From Chamaecrista fasciculata (taxonomy: Eukaryota > Streptophyta > Magnoliopsida > Fabales > Fabaceae): a DNA stretch of 64,000 nt. The stretch lies in the NCBI GenBank assembly GCA_003254925.1, contig QANZ01028825.1:28418-92417 (forward strand), read 5' to 3'. Positions within the stretch are counted from its first letter, which is position 1. The number at the start of each line of letters is the position of its first letter. Below, in pieces: positions 22,055-39,373 of this stretch. The position numbers and the translations under genes are program-made. The notes under the pieces are model-generated. The model saw only the letters and a program-made list of their open reading frames with translations. It ran no database searches and had not been told where the DNA came from.

Positions 22055-25000
22055 TTAGTCCTCTCCTTCTTCCCTATTCCTAGGGACAGCCCCAAAATTC
22101 TTGACCAAAATGTCAGCCACAATGGGCACCAAGTCCTTACAAGGGACACCCTTCTTATAAACTTCCCCTAAATGTGAGTCACTCCCTATCCTCCCTCCCA
22201 AGAATATATCCACACCTTCACAAGCTTTTCCATTCTCATCCCTTGTCATACACCCCATAAACCCTATATCAGCCACTTGAACCTGCCCACAAGTATTAGG
22301 GCACCCTGTCCAATGCATCCTCACTGGTTTTGTCACACTCACTACCCTTTCAACCTCCTCAGTGACCTTAAGTGCCCTAGCCTTTGTCTCTATTATGGCC
22401 TGCCCACAATATTGATTCCCAGTACAAGCCACAAGTGTTTTCATCAGAATTGATGGCTCTGGTGAGAATCTTTCCTTCAAAAGAGGCTCTTTGAGTAAAG
22501 ATTCAATCTTTGAGTTCTCAATGTTTGGGATTATGATGTTTTGTTCCACTGTTAGCCTTAGTTCACCAGTTCCATACTCTTCTGCTAGGCGTGCTAGTTC
22601 ATCCATTTCATCTGCTTGAACTCTTCCTACTGGTATGTGCAGCCCTACATAGCTTAGTCCCTCTTGTTTTTGAGGATGAACACCTAAGTAATCTCTTCTT
22701 TCCCATTGCTTCTCAATTAGCTCATCCTTTGATGCTCTTTCTAGATTTTTGCTTGGCATTCTCTTCTCTACTTCTCCCCTGAATACTTCAATCCCCTGCA
22801 TTTTCCAAACATTGTGTTGTCAAGCAAATGCATTCTTTATATATGCATCCGAGGAATGAAGAATGAGTAAACTAACAAGCTGATTCCTGAAAGATACACG
22901 AGTTGACAACATAGTCTGACTTTGATTTACATATTTTAGTCACCGGAAACCATGCTGAATCAAGGGTTTGTTTGATTCTATTTTTAATTTTGTATATTTA
23001 GAAACAAGTTTCAAACTTGATTTTAAAAAAAATGAACGGGAGAAATCGAAGTGTATTATTGACTTCAAAACTTTCAAAAATTAAACTGTGAACTCGTAAA
23101 TATCTTTCAGAATCAACTCGTATAACTCGAAAAATGATTGATTTACCAGTTCGTCGATCAACCACATCATTCTAGTCTTTTGTCTGTTGCCTCTGAAGCC
23201 AAGATCTCTGTAAGCCTCAAGAACAGCCTTGCATGATGAGATCACATCATCTGCTGAGACCCATGCATCCAGTGGAATAGCCTCTGCACATCGTTTAGCA
23301 CTGAAGAAACCACCCACCAACAGATTGAATCCAAATCGTCCATCTTTCTCAGCAGGCATGTATGCAAGATCATTAATGTGGGGATGCTCAAACAGATCAT
23401 GGGACCCCACTACACAAACATTCCACTTCCTTGGCCTGCTCAAATCACACCATTAATCAAACAAAGTATACTCAAAATGTGAATCTCATCCCGTAGAAAC
23501 ACTTCGTGCCAGGGTAATACTGTACAATGTAATTTTAAGATTTTTGGCATAAAAGAATTATCTTTTTCACCCTAAAGTACTGCTGGTGTCCAAATTCCTT
23601 CGAGTACTTAAGTGTGCAATGCAGTGCAATTTTAAGATTTTTCATGTAAAATCTCCCTACAATTTTACGAGGGATCCAAATTACTCGAAGTGTCTGGTAA
23701 AAGTAGTATCATGAATTCCAATTCTTTTGTGTACTTTAGGTTGCTCTGCAGAGTAATTTTAAGATTTTTCACTCAGAAAAAGAAAATGTATTTTTCGTCA
23801 CATGTAAAAAAAAGTAGGCTAAAATACACTTTTGATCCCATATCTTTTGTTCAGATCTCAATTTGATCTCGTATCTTTTTCTGTTGCATTTTTTATCTCA
23901 TATCTTTTGGCCAGGTGCAGAATTGGTCCCATATCATTTTCTGTTGCAGATTTAGTCTCATATCTTTATAAAAAGTTCCACCATTAGCCACACAATGTGG
24001 AACTTTTTATAAAGATATGAAACTAATTCTGCAATCAGACCCACCCAAAGTGCAATACGGGACCAAATTGAGACTTGAGAAAAGCTTACCAGACTAAAAG
24101 TGCGCTTTGGTCTAAAAAGTATCTTATAAATAAAACCTTAATCCTGAAGTAATGCAGAGGATCTGAACATAAGAATTGGATGATTAGGACTTACAAGTTT
24201 GAGAGGGATGGATTGCCAAGAGAATTGGCAGTGATGAAGTGGGAGAGCAAGTTGGTGTAAGGCCTTGTGTCAACAATCTCATGAGGATCAATGCCTGCAA
24301 GAGGATTCCCCACAGGGTTCCTCACATTGTCCATCCCACTCTGAAGACTTGTCAATCCAACATCTTCGAGTCCTTTAAGGATTTCTGGTACATCAGCCAA
24401 AACCACACCTCGTATCTGCCAATTCTGTCTTGTTGTCACATCTCCACACCCTTCTTTCCCATACTTCCTTATCACACTAGCCAAATACCTTGTTTGTTCA
24501 CTCGATGTCACCCCATTTGGAAGCTTCAGCCTCATCATGAATCTACCGTCTGAAATCATCAGAAAACCACTTCAGAGACATAGTCGAATTACTTTTGACT
24601 AAAAACCCAATTTGATCCATTACTGTCCAATTTGATTTGTTATAAATCTTGATCCTTTTATCTAAGTTTTAACCAAATTGACTATGTAGGATGTAGTAAC
24701 ACATGACATAATGGAAATGCCTTGCTCAAAACAGAGACAAAATGAGCAAATTTACTTTTTGATCCTTGAATTTATTTTAAAACTATGATCTAATAATTTT
24801 GATTCTTAATTTTTTTAATTTTACAAACATCAACTAAAAATTGTTATTCATGGGACTAAACAATTGATGTTTGTAAAAAAACTCAAGGATTAAAAAGTGT
24901 ATTTCCAATAGCTAAGGACAAAACTATAATTTGGAGATAAATTTAAGGACTAAAATGTTGATTTTTCCGAGAGAAAATAGTGAAATTAATTACTTACATT

Positions 25001-25403
25001 GATGCTTTCTCCTGTGGAAGAGACCAAGCCATTTGAGCCTAACATCGATGTCATCTTTAGTGATCTTAGAGCTGTCAATTTCCTCAAGAGACATCTTTGA
25101 AAGTTCATTAATGCCTCCTTCCATGAAAAGCTTCATGGGGTCTTTCTCAATCTTGACTTTCTCTTGAGCATTGATGCCTCCTCTGTATTCTTCTTTCAAA
25201 ACCCAATACCCATCTCTTTCCTCCACCCTCGGCTCCAATCTCGACGACGCCGCCGCCGCCTCAGCCTCGCCGGTGGCCGGAGCCGGCGCCGCCGCCGGAG
25301 TAGTTGCAGAGAGCCTCATCGGAGATGACTTGAGGCGAGAAGAGAGAGAAGTGGGGTGGCAAGCAGGGGAGAGAAAGCGAACAGAGAAGGAAGAAGAAGA
25401 CAT
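22055..25403 (-). CDS. NIR1: Ferredoxin-nitrite reductase, chloroplast
   Basis: Reduces nitrite to ammonium with six electrons from ferredoxin in the plastid stroma, the second step of nitrate assimilation. Exons (minus): 25403-24998, 24549-24195, 23435-23147 and 22795-22055, all with GT-AG borders and intron phases 1, 2, 0. The joined protein is 596 aa, the usual plant length. Residues 1 to about 30 are Ser/Arg-rich and look like a chloroplast transit peptide. The siroheme/4Fe-4S cysteines lie at about 474, 480, 515 and 519 (CTGNQYC and CPNTC); the spacing 6-35-4 equals that of the spinach enzyme. Substrate-site blocks GRFMMRLKLPNGVT, DVTTRQNWQIRG and FGFNLLVGGFFS are intact. Intron 2 holds a MITE and a degenerate repeat, and a broken copy of the 3' end lies downstream. 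Nothing suggests loss of function. Confidence 0.96.
23505..23790. repeat. Degenerate tandem repeat in nitrite reductase intron 2
   Basis: Three diverged copies of a roughly 110-bp unit. Each contains AATTTTAAGATTTTT preceded by a GTACT and CAGNG-like block (near 23530, 23630 and 23755). Confidence 0.5.
23817..24112. mobile_element. Foldback MITE, family 5, copy 1 (nitrite reductase intron 2)
   Basis: 296 bp. The left end GGCTAAAATACACTTTTGATC pairs with the inverse of GACTAAAAGTGCGCTTTGGTC on the right. The flanking 9-mers AAAAAAGTA (23808-23816) and TAAAAAGTA (24113-24121) agree at 8 of 9. The arms carry repeated CATATCTTTT blocks. It is about 80 bp from exon 2. Relatives are at 28726-29050 and 58748-60700. 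Confidence 0.82.
24740..24965. repeat. Foldback-like sequence in nitrite reductase intron 1
   Basis: ACTTTTTGATCCTTGA on the left is inverted as TCAAGGATTAAAAAGT on the right, and ACAAACATCAA is inverted as TTGATGTTTGT. This indicates a decayed MITE. Ends and target duplication are not clear. Confidence 0.5.
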
Positions 25404-25549
25404 TGAAAGAATAAAGATTGAAACTTGAGAGGATTATGATGATGATGGAAATGGTGGAAATGGGAAGAAGAAGGCATTTTTGTAGGGATGAGAGGTTGAG
25501 GATGAAGCAGGACCTTACGACTTACGAGAGAGCAAAGAGCTTCTTCAAA

Positions 25550-25576
25550 GGACCTTTGGGTGACGCTAAGGGTCGT
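25550..25576 (-). promoter_or_regulatory. Candidate nitrate-responsive element (NRE) of nitrite reductase
   Basis: On the minus strand the sequence reads GACCCTT, ten bases, then AAAGGTCC. The published consensus from plant NIR promoters (bound by NIN-like proteins) is tGACcCTT-N10-AAGagtcc, so both half sites and the spacing fit, with small changes in the second half. It lies about 150 bp before the start codon. The best TATA-like stretch (about 25615-25632) is upstream of it, so the site may fall in the leader rather than the upstream promoter. Confidence 0.65.
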
Positions 25577-25699
25577 CTTGTGTGTCTTGTCCCGTGTGCT
25601 TATCATTGGTTTCAACTATAAAATATTATATACGTTTTTCCTCTCCTTTTTTATTTATTTATTTATTTTTGAGTCTTTGACTATCATACTTAATTACTT

Positions 25700-26571
25700 A
25701 TAGCTTAAGCTTCCTTCTTAGGGTGCATTTGGTACGCTCTAATCTCATACCCTCCCTCTTATATACAATGATATCTTGGATGTTTGACATTTGGGAACGC
25801 CATAATTTCGTTATACGTCGACATCCAAGATAACACTCTGTCATTAGATGACAGCAAAAAGGGTGTGATCTGATGTCAACACAAAAACTATGTTATCTCA
25901 GATGATAGGGTTTGCAAAGACATTTTTCAATCAAAGTTCCAATTTTATCATTTTTGGTTTATTTGTTTTTTTTAATAAAACTTACCATATATTTGGTTCC
26001 TAAATTTATAATTAGTCAACTAATTTGTTAATGAATAATCAAAATATATTACTCATTTATCGAATTATTTCAATTGTCAATAATTTAGTCATTGGGTCAA
26101 ATTTAGGGACCAAAAAGAAATTTAATATAAATTTAGGGATAAAACAATATAAAATCAGTTCAAATTTAATGACTAAATCATATATTTATTTTAAAAATAT
26201 TAATATATGTTTTTAAGATGTTAATAAGGGTAAACATGGAAATTTAAAGAAGATTAATGTTATTTACCAGAGAGTACCAAACATATGCATCTTATATCTC
26301 TGACATCTACTATTGTCATACCAAATATTGATATTATAAATATAAGATATCTTATACTATGGTATCACATACCACGACATCTGAGATGATAAGGTGCGTT
26401 TAGTTAGTTCCTACTTCTTTCTTGAAATGTAACTTATTAGTGGTTTTTTACTTGATGCTTTGGTAGGATTTTTGAGTGAATCATGGATTTTCTTTATTTA
26501 TCCATGTAACAATCTAGAGTGAAAATTAATTCCATTCAGGCTGAGGAGTAGACAGTTTAAAGTTTTTCTAA
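25700..26571. other. Region upstream of nitrite reductase, no gene seen
   Basis: AT-rich. GGGTGCATTTGGTACGC at about 25719 resembles the tip of a Tourist-type element, and related ATATCTTGGATGT and TATCTCTGACATC blocks follow, but I could not find a matching inverted end. Confidence 0.4.
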
Positions 26572-26580
26572 TAATATAGA

Positions 26581-27296
26581 GGTTAAAGGTTCATTTTGGT
26601 CTTTATCTAGTTGAGACCGTCAACAAACAAAGTCAAATCGGTCTTAAAAGTAGACTGCTCGTTTTATAGTCAAACAAGCAAAGTTGATCATATCTCTTTC
26701 ATTTCAAATTCAAATGTGATGAATTCAGAGCTACGAGTTCCTCTTAACAAGTATTTTGAACTTGAAATAAGAGATGAGGGGAATATGACCAAATTCAATA
26801 ATTTGAGATCAAAATGAAACATTTTACCAACATTTAGGACCAAAATGAAATATATTGACAATGATTAGGACCAATTTGAACATTTTGAAACATAATGAAC
26901 CAAAATGAACATTAGAGCCTATGAAGCATGGACACTTCATTTTGAGGGCGTGTCGTCGTGTCAGACACGTGTCTGTGTCCGACACCCGTATAACACCTAC
27001 ACGACACATATTCATAAATTTCAAAATATAAAATCAATTTTTTGTGACATTAACATGACAAATAATAAAAAATAATGACAAATCTGACATATATTATGAA
27101 TAGATATTATAATTTTACAGTTTCATCAAAATTTATGAATTTTTAATTATTTATATATAAAAATATATGTCGTGTCGTGTCATTTAAGTTTAAGAATTTG
27201 ACGTGTCGATGTGTCTGTGCCGTGTCCCGTGTCCGTGTCAATGTCCATGCTTCATAAATTAGAGCATACATTTAGGACTAAAATGATCCTTTGACC
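26581..27296. mobile_element. Foldback MITE, family 2, copy 1 (host of a nested element)
   Basis: The left end GGTTAAAGGTTCATTTTGGTC pairs with the inverse of GACTAAAATGATCCTTTGACC on the right. It is flanked by an exact 9-bp duplication TAATATAGA (26572-26580 and 27297-27305). A second element of 339 bp interrupts the right arm; without it the size would match the empty copy at 37504-38041. Confidence 0.9.
26919..27257. mobile_element. hAT-type MITE rich in GACACG units, copy 1 (nested)
   Basis: Inverted tips CTATGAAGCATGGACA and TGTCCATGCTTCATAA. The exact 8-bp duplication ATTAGAGC (26911-26918 and 27258-27265) indicates a hAT-type event. The subterminal parts are dense in CGTGTC and GACACG units in both orientations, and the core is AT-rich. 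It inserted into the foldback element around it; the 37504-38041 copy shows the uninterrupted site. Confidence 0.88.
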
Positions 27297-27552
27297 TAAT
27301 ATAGATTATAGGAATCGAATTTCTCTCAACTAGGTGTTGTTCGTCAACCACTAGGTCAAATCATTATTAGTTAAGTGGTGAGATTTGAATTTTATTTTTG
27401 GATATAAAAAGTATGTTATAGTCAATCATTTATCTTTAAGTAGAAAAATCGCAACAAAAAATTTAATAACTAGTTCTAATGACAAATATCTTGACCTAAA
27501 AAAAACCATGTCCGTGTTTAAGCATGATGAATTGACAATGGATGATTGTTTT

Positions 27553-27700
27553 GGCTGTGGATCCTCTGTTGTACTGCAGAGGGTGCAGTACGTAGAGGAC
27601 CAATCAGAGCTCGCCATGTGTATGCCATTGTACACGTGGCGAGTTCCTATTGATCCTCTGCGTACTGCACCCTCTGTAGTACAGCAGAGGATCCTTACCC
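27553..27700. mobile_element. 148-bp near-perfect hairpin MITE, family 11
   Basis: GGATCCTCTGTTGTACTGCA on the left is inverted on the right as TGTAGTACAGCAGAGGATCC, and the arms pair almost to the centre (about 27560-27693). The exact 9-mer GATTGTTTT lies on both sides (27544-27552 and 27701-27709). A plus-strand open frame of 118 codons runs through it by chance. Confidence 0.88.
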
Positions 27701-27709
27701 GATTGTTTT

Positions 27710-28716
27710 TGGGAGAATTATACCAGAGTTTAGTGCAGTAGTCAGTTATAATTTTATTTTTTGTTTTGAGAGTCCTATTTAATCTAATATTACAAAAGTA
27801 GCTTTTAACTTATTTGAATATATGGAAAATCAATTATTTGGTCTTATAATTTCTCTAAATTTTTAATTTTATCCTTACAGTTGAAAAGATAAGTCTTTAT
27901 ATTTTGTAAATATTTAGATTTTAAATTTTTAATCCTTGTTAGTCAAATTACGGCATTAAAGAACCTAAAAGGAAGGTGAATTGAATAATAAAAAAGTTTC
28001 CTTTTAAAAATAGCTAGGTTACTTGTAAAAATTGTTTTCTTAACAAAATTGATTCCTTTAGGCTTTAAGTACGTGCTAGGCTTAGATGGTAAATAATGTC
28101 TAGAGAGATATGATAAATAATGTTGACCATCAATGGTTCGTTATATATAATAAAGAATCAAGTTCGTAAATATTTATAAAGAACTTTCTTAATCTAATTT
28201 GTTTTTTGGTGGGGATCTTAATCTAAAATTTTTCCATAAAGGCACAAATTCAGAGAGGAAATAAATTATATTTATAAGAGTAAAGCATTTATCTTAATAA
28301 GAGAAAGAAATTAAATTCTTTCCTGATGAAGAAATAACATGTAAGAAGATCATAATTAATCTCATTAAATGTAATTAATTTTTTTCTGAGAAATATTACT
28401 CATCACATAATTCTGAGATAAAGCATTAAAGCACACAAAGAAGTTTATTTAAGAAGTTTATTAATAATGTATCATATCTTACACATAAAATTTGATAAGA
28501 TTACCTTTTTGATGTACCAAGAGTCACGGTTGTCTCCACCGCCTCACATATATCATAAGATGAGCCCTTAAATAAGGGAAGGGATAATAGGCCTTACGTT
28601 TTGAATTTGATGACCACAAGATGCACTTAAATTTGACATCTTACTTCGAATTAAATCTATACAAGCTCTTTTATTTTTATTACAAAATTTCTTAATAAAT
28701 TCAGGGCACACAACAA
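27710..28716. other. AT-rich intergenic stretch, no gene seen
   Basis: No coding frame, RNA gene or element end recognised. Confidence 0.5.
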
Positions 28717-28725
28717 AAATTATTG

Positions 28726-29050
28726 GGATTTTGGTCTTATATATTTTGTTTAGATCTCAATTTGGTTATGTATATATATATTTTGCATGTTTGGTCTTAT
28801 ATTCTTAGTTAGGTATTCTCATATCATTTTTGTTAAGAATTTGGTCTCATCTTTGCAAAAAGGTCCACTGTTAGTCCCATAATATGAAATTTTTGGTAAA
28901 TATATGATATCAATTTTGCAATCTAACCAAAAGATATGAAACCAAATTTGTAACTTAACTTAAATATATGAGACTAAAAATATAACAAAAATATACGAGA
29001 TCAAATTAAGACCTGAACAAAAGATATGAGACCAAAAATACAGTTTGACC
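28726..29050. mobile_element. Foldback MITE, family 5, copy 2
   Basis: Arms carry TTTGGTCTTATAT and TTAGATCTCAATTTGG on the left, inverted as ACCAAATTAAGACC-type blocks on the right, ending ATACAGTTTGACC. The left tip appears to have lost about 10 bases. The flanking 9-mers AAATTATTG and AAATTATTT agree at 8 of 9. Confidence 0.65.
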
Positions 29051-29059
29051 AAATTATTT

Positions 29060-30335
29060 GTATCATCAATCATGGTAAAAAATATTAAATAAATATTTTG
29101 TATGATTAATTATAAGAAAGTGTCAAAATTTTTATGTAAATTTATTCCTAATTATTTTCACTTTTTTTTTTGTACTCACGCTTAGACAAAGGCAGCTTAT
29201 CATTATTATATTCATTCAGGATTAGATCTATTTCAATATTCATGCACCACTGCACCAAAAGGCTCAACATGTTCATTAACTAATCAATAATCAAGTGGGA
29301 GTGACAATAAGCCATTTATTCTATTATTGTTGCTTAGTATTGGTTTTGTTTGAGATTTTATACCTTATTTAAAAATCTGGAACAATGTATTACCTCCCAG
29401 GTTAGGTACAATTAACATCAATGAATCAGATGGCTTATAATAATTATAAATTAAAGGGAACTTCATAGGAATTCAATTCAACTTTTACTTCTATATCTTC
29501 AGAAAGAGAGAGAGAGAGAGAGAGACAAAAGCATCCTAAGGTCGTCGTGGTATACCTTGAATAATTTTAGGAGTTAGGAGGAAAATAGAGATTAAAAGTA
29601 AAAGACGGAAATGATTAAAATGTTTATAGAAATATAAATGATTATAATGCTTTGTAAGTATTTGTTTATAGAAAGTAATTCCTTCGCATAATGATTCACA
29701 TAAAATAAAACAGTTATTTCCCTCCCAAAATTTTTAATACCAAAACAACTTGAACATAAAAAGTGTTGAAGAAGTCTACTGAAACAAATAGTCCATTTAA
29801 CAGTATTGAAGAAAAAAAAAACTTGTGAAATAAATAGCCAGTGATTTTTTTTTTTTGGCCGAAATAGCCAGTGATTCAATTACATTTGCACCCATAATAT
29901 ACATGACCTGTCATTAAGTCCAGCTAACAACTTCAAAAAAATGAGAATAAAAAAAACTACTGAAAACGTTAAATAGGGATCTCCTCTAAGAAAAAAGGCT
30001 ACTCATGCAGAAATGAGTTTAAATATGAGATCAACTGTTTTCCGATTGTCAAAATCACTCTTAAGAGGTCAAAGTAAAGCCATGCCTCTTGACTCATTCC
30101 TAATGCAATGCTAGGATTGAGAAAAAATAGAGAAAGAGAAACAAATCATGAAAATCAAACATTTCTTTCCCTTCCATTCTCCTTCATTTTACCTCAATCC
30201 AAACAAACCCTAAAACTCTAGCCCTCCTGTTAGTGATACTAAGAAATCAATAAGAGAAACTAATAATGGTAGAGGAGGTTCTAGATATTCATCATAAAAG
30301 AGCAGAGACCATATATATATATATATAAGGACATG
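29060..30335. other. Intergenic stretch downstream of the fucosyltransferase
   Basis: AT-rich, with a GA dinucleotide run at about 29503-29524. The part nearest 30336 should include the fucosyltransferase 3' untranslated region; I could not place its end. Confidence 0.5.
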
Positions 30336-37064
<6,729 letters not shown>

Positions 37065-37494
37065 TAAAATTAAATTAAATTATATGGGTGAATGGGTCCC
37101 TACAATACAAACCAGAAAAAGTTCCGAAGATGAAATAAATGCAATCTGTGATGGAAACAGGAGTTCAATGGAAAAGGGGAAAAACAAAAAGAAGATGAGA
37201 TTGAGAGTTCAGACTTGGTCTCTCTATATCTTCTCTCTTTGGTAGGAAGAGAAGAAGAAGCTGGAGGAATTTGCACATTCAATGTAAAGTCGTCTAATTA
37301 ATATAATGAGTTTGTTGAATATTTTGTTTTGTATTACTAACTATTAAGAATTTAAGAGTCTCCTCCTATCCTTACCAAGTCACAACGACGACCTTTTCTG
37401 TCTCAGACAAACTGGCTCAATCTGAATGTACATGAAACTAATAATGATAATTCGAAAATCACCCTAATTCGATTTTTTAAAAAACTAAGATATA
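37065..37494 (-). promoter_or_regulatory. Fucosyltransferase leader and proximal promoter region
   Basis: The stretch upstream of the fucosyltransferase start codon. It is free of recognisable repeats up to the MITE at 37504, so the proximal promoter cannot extend far beyond about 430 bp without entering transposon sequence. No specific control site was recognised. Confidence 0.4.
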
Positions 37495-37503
37495 TAGTAT
37501 GTT

Positions 37504-38041
37504 GGTTAAAGGGTCATTTTGGTCCTAAATGTATGCTCTAATGTTCATTTTGGTTCATTATGTTTCAAAATATTCAAATTGGTCCTAAATGTTTGTAAAA
37601 TGTTTCATTTAGGTCAAAAACTATTGAATATGGCTTGTTTCATTTTCAAACGTAACGAGTTTAGAATTACATATTGTTCTCAAATAGTACTTTTTCTATC
37701 CAGTTGGGACTGTCAACAAACGAGGTCAAATTGGTCCAAAAAGTAGACCGCTCGTCTCATGATAAACAAGTAAAGTTGATCATATCTCTCTTGTTTCAAA
37801 TTTAAATGCGACAAAATCAGAGCTACAAGTTCCTCTTAACAAGTCCTTTGAACTTGAAATGAAAGACGAGAGAAATATGACCAATTTCAATAGTTTGGAA
37901 TCAAAATGAAATATTTTACCAATATTTAGGACCAAAATGAATCATTTTACCAACATTTAGGACTAATTTGAATATTTTAAAATATAATGGACCAAAATGA
38001 ACATTAGGGAATACATTTAGGATCAAAATTACCATTTGACC
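37504..38041. mobile_element. Foldback MITE, family 2, copy 2 (empty copy)
   Basis: The left end GGTTAAAGGGTCATTTTGGTC pairs with the inverse of GATCAAAATTACCATTTGACC on the right. The flanking 9-mers TAGTATGTT and TAGTATACT agree at 7 of 9. It is about 440 bp upstream of the fucosyltransferase start codon and matches the copy at 26581-27296 without its nested element. Confidence 0.82.
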
Positions 38042-38367
38042 TAGTATACTTGTTAGTATTTTTATAGACTTAAAAATATATTATTTGATTTTTTTAGTGA
38101 TTAATAGTATATATGAGTGTGATCTAGTAATTTTATATTTGGTCTCTTAATTAAATGGAAGAAATTTTAATCTTATTTTTTGGTATAGAAAATATTTTAT
38201 AATCAATCATTTATCTTTAAATAAATTATCTCACTACTTACAGTAATAGATATCTTAATTTAGACAAAAATAAATAAATAATAAACATATTATCCAACAT
38301 TTGAAAGATAAATTAAGAAAAGAAGATGGAAATCAAAGAAGATGGTTACAGAAAGGTATATATACAA

Positions 38368-38713
38368 CTAGGAAGTATGGACACTGACACGGACACGGGA
38401 CACGACACGAATACGGACACAGCGACACGCTAAACTCTCAAAATTACGCGACACGACACGCCATATATTTGTATATATAAATAATTAAATATTCATAATT
38501 TTTAATGAAAAATTTAAAAATTACAAGTTTTATTCATAATATATGTCATATGTATTATTATTTTCTCTTATATGTCATGTTAAAGTCACAAAAAATTAAT
38601 TTATATTTTAAAATTTATGAATATGTGTCGTGTCGATGTTGTACGGGTATCGGACACTGACACGTGTCCGACACGGCGACACGCCCTCAAAATGAAGTAT
38701 ACATACTTCTTAG
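38368..38713. mobile_element. hAT-type MITE rich in GACACG units, copy 2
   Basis: Inverted tips CTAGGAAGTATGGACAC and ATACATACTTCTTAG. The exact 8-bp duplication ATATACAA occurs at 38360-38367 and 38714-38721. It has dense GACACG and CGTGTC units at both ends and an AT-rich core, like the nested copy at 26919-27257. Confidence 0.88.
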
Positions 38714-38721
38714 ATATACAA

Positions 38722-39364
38722 TATCTACAATGCATAGGTTGCCTTTGCTTAGGTTTCACGTTGCAACACTGAAACCATAGATATGCCTGTCTGTCCATAA
38801 TTAATCATTATTTGTTATCGTGATAATGAAACATCCTTCTTTTTTTGTTTTTTAATTTCCTTCTTCAATTGGAGTAGTTATTAGTATGTATATATTTTTT
38901 TCATAAGAAATTGAGTTTGCACATTTTCAGAAAGTGTATACTGCAACTAATTAGGCTGAGATAGCTGCCTCAGTGGATTAGAGCACTTCAATAATAATAT
39001 AAAGCAACAAAAATTTCTGTTAAAAAATTACTTGTGATTTCAAAGTGCCTCGTGACATGAACAAAATGGAATGCCTTACAAAATAATATCTTAAGAATTT
39101 TGGTTAACAATAATTGCTACGAAACAGAGAGAGATGTTGACCAATTTGTCTTTCATATGGAATTATGGATGCCTGGCTGAGGGCTGCGTTTTTATTTAGT
39201 CCACGTTTCTCATCACGTTTTTGTGGGATGCTTTTTTTTTTTTGAGAAAATTTATCCCAAAATTATAATTAAAACATTAATATTGAAAATATATTTTTAA
39301 ATTTTTATTTGTTTAGACGTAAATTACTTAGTCTTTTTGAAATTGACATATCACTGTTTAGGCG
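38722..39364. other. Intergenic stretch, no gene seen
   Basis: AT-rich, no coding frame or element end recognised. Confidence 0.5.
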
Positions 39365-39373
39365 TTGGTCATG

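Noticed and set aside
22591-22782. Plus-strand frame over nitrite reductase exon 4
   Set aside because: Antisense shadow of a conserved exon.
27385-27741. 118-codon plus-strand frame as a gene
   Set aside because: Its second half is read from the hairpin MITE at 27553-27700, whose palindrome explains the frame.
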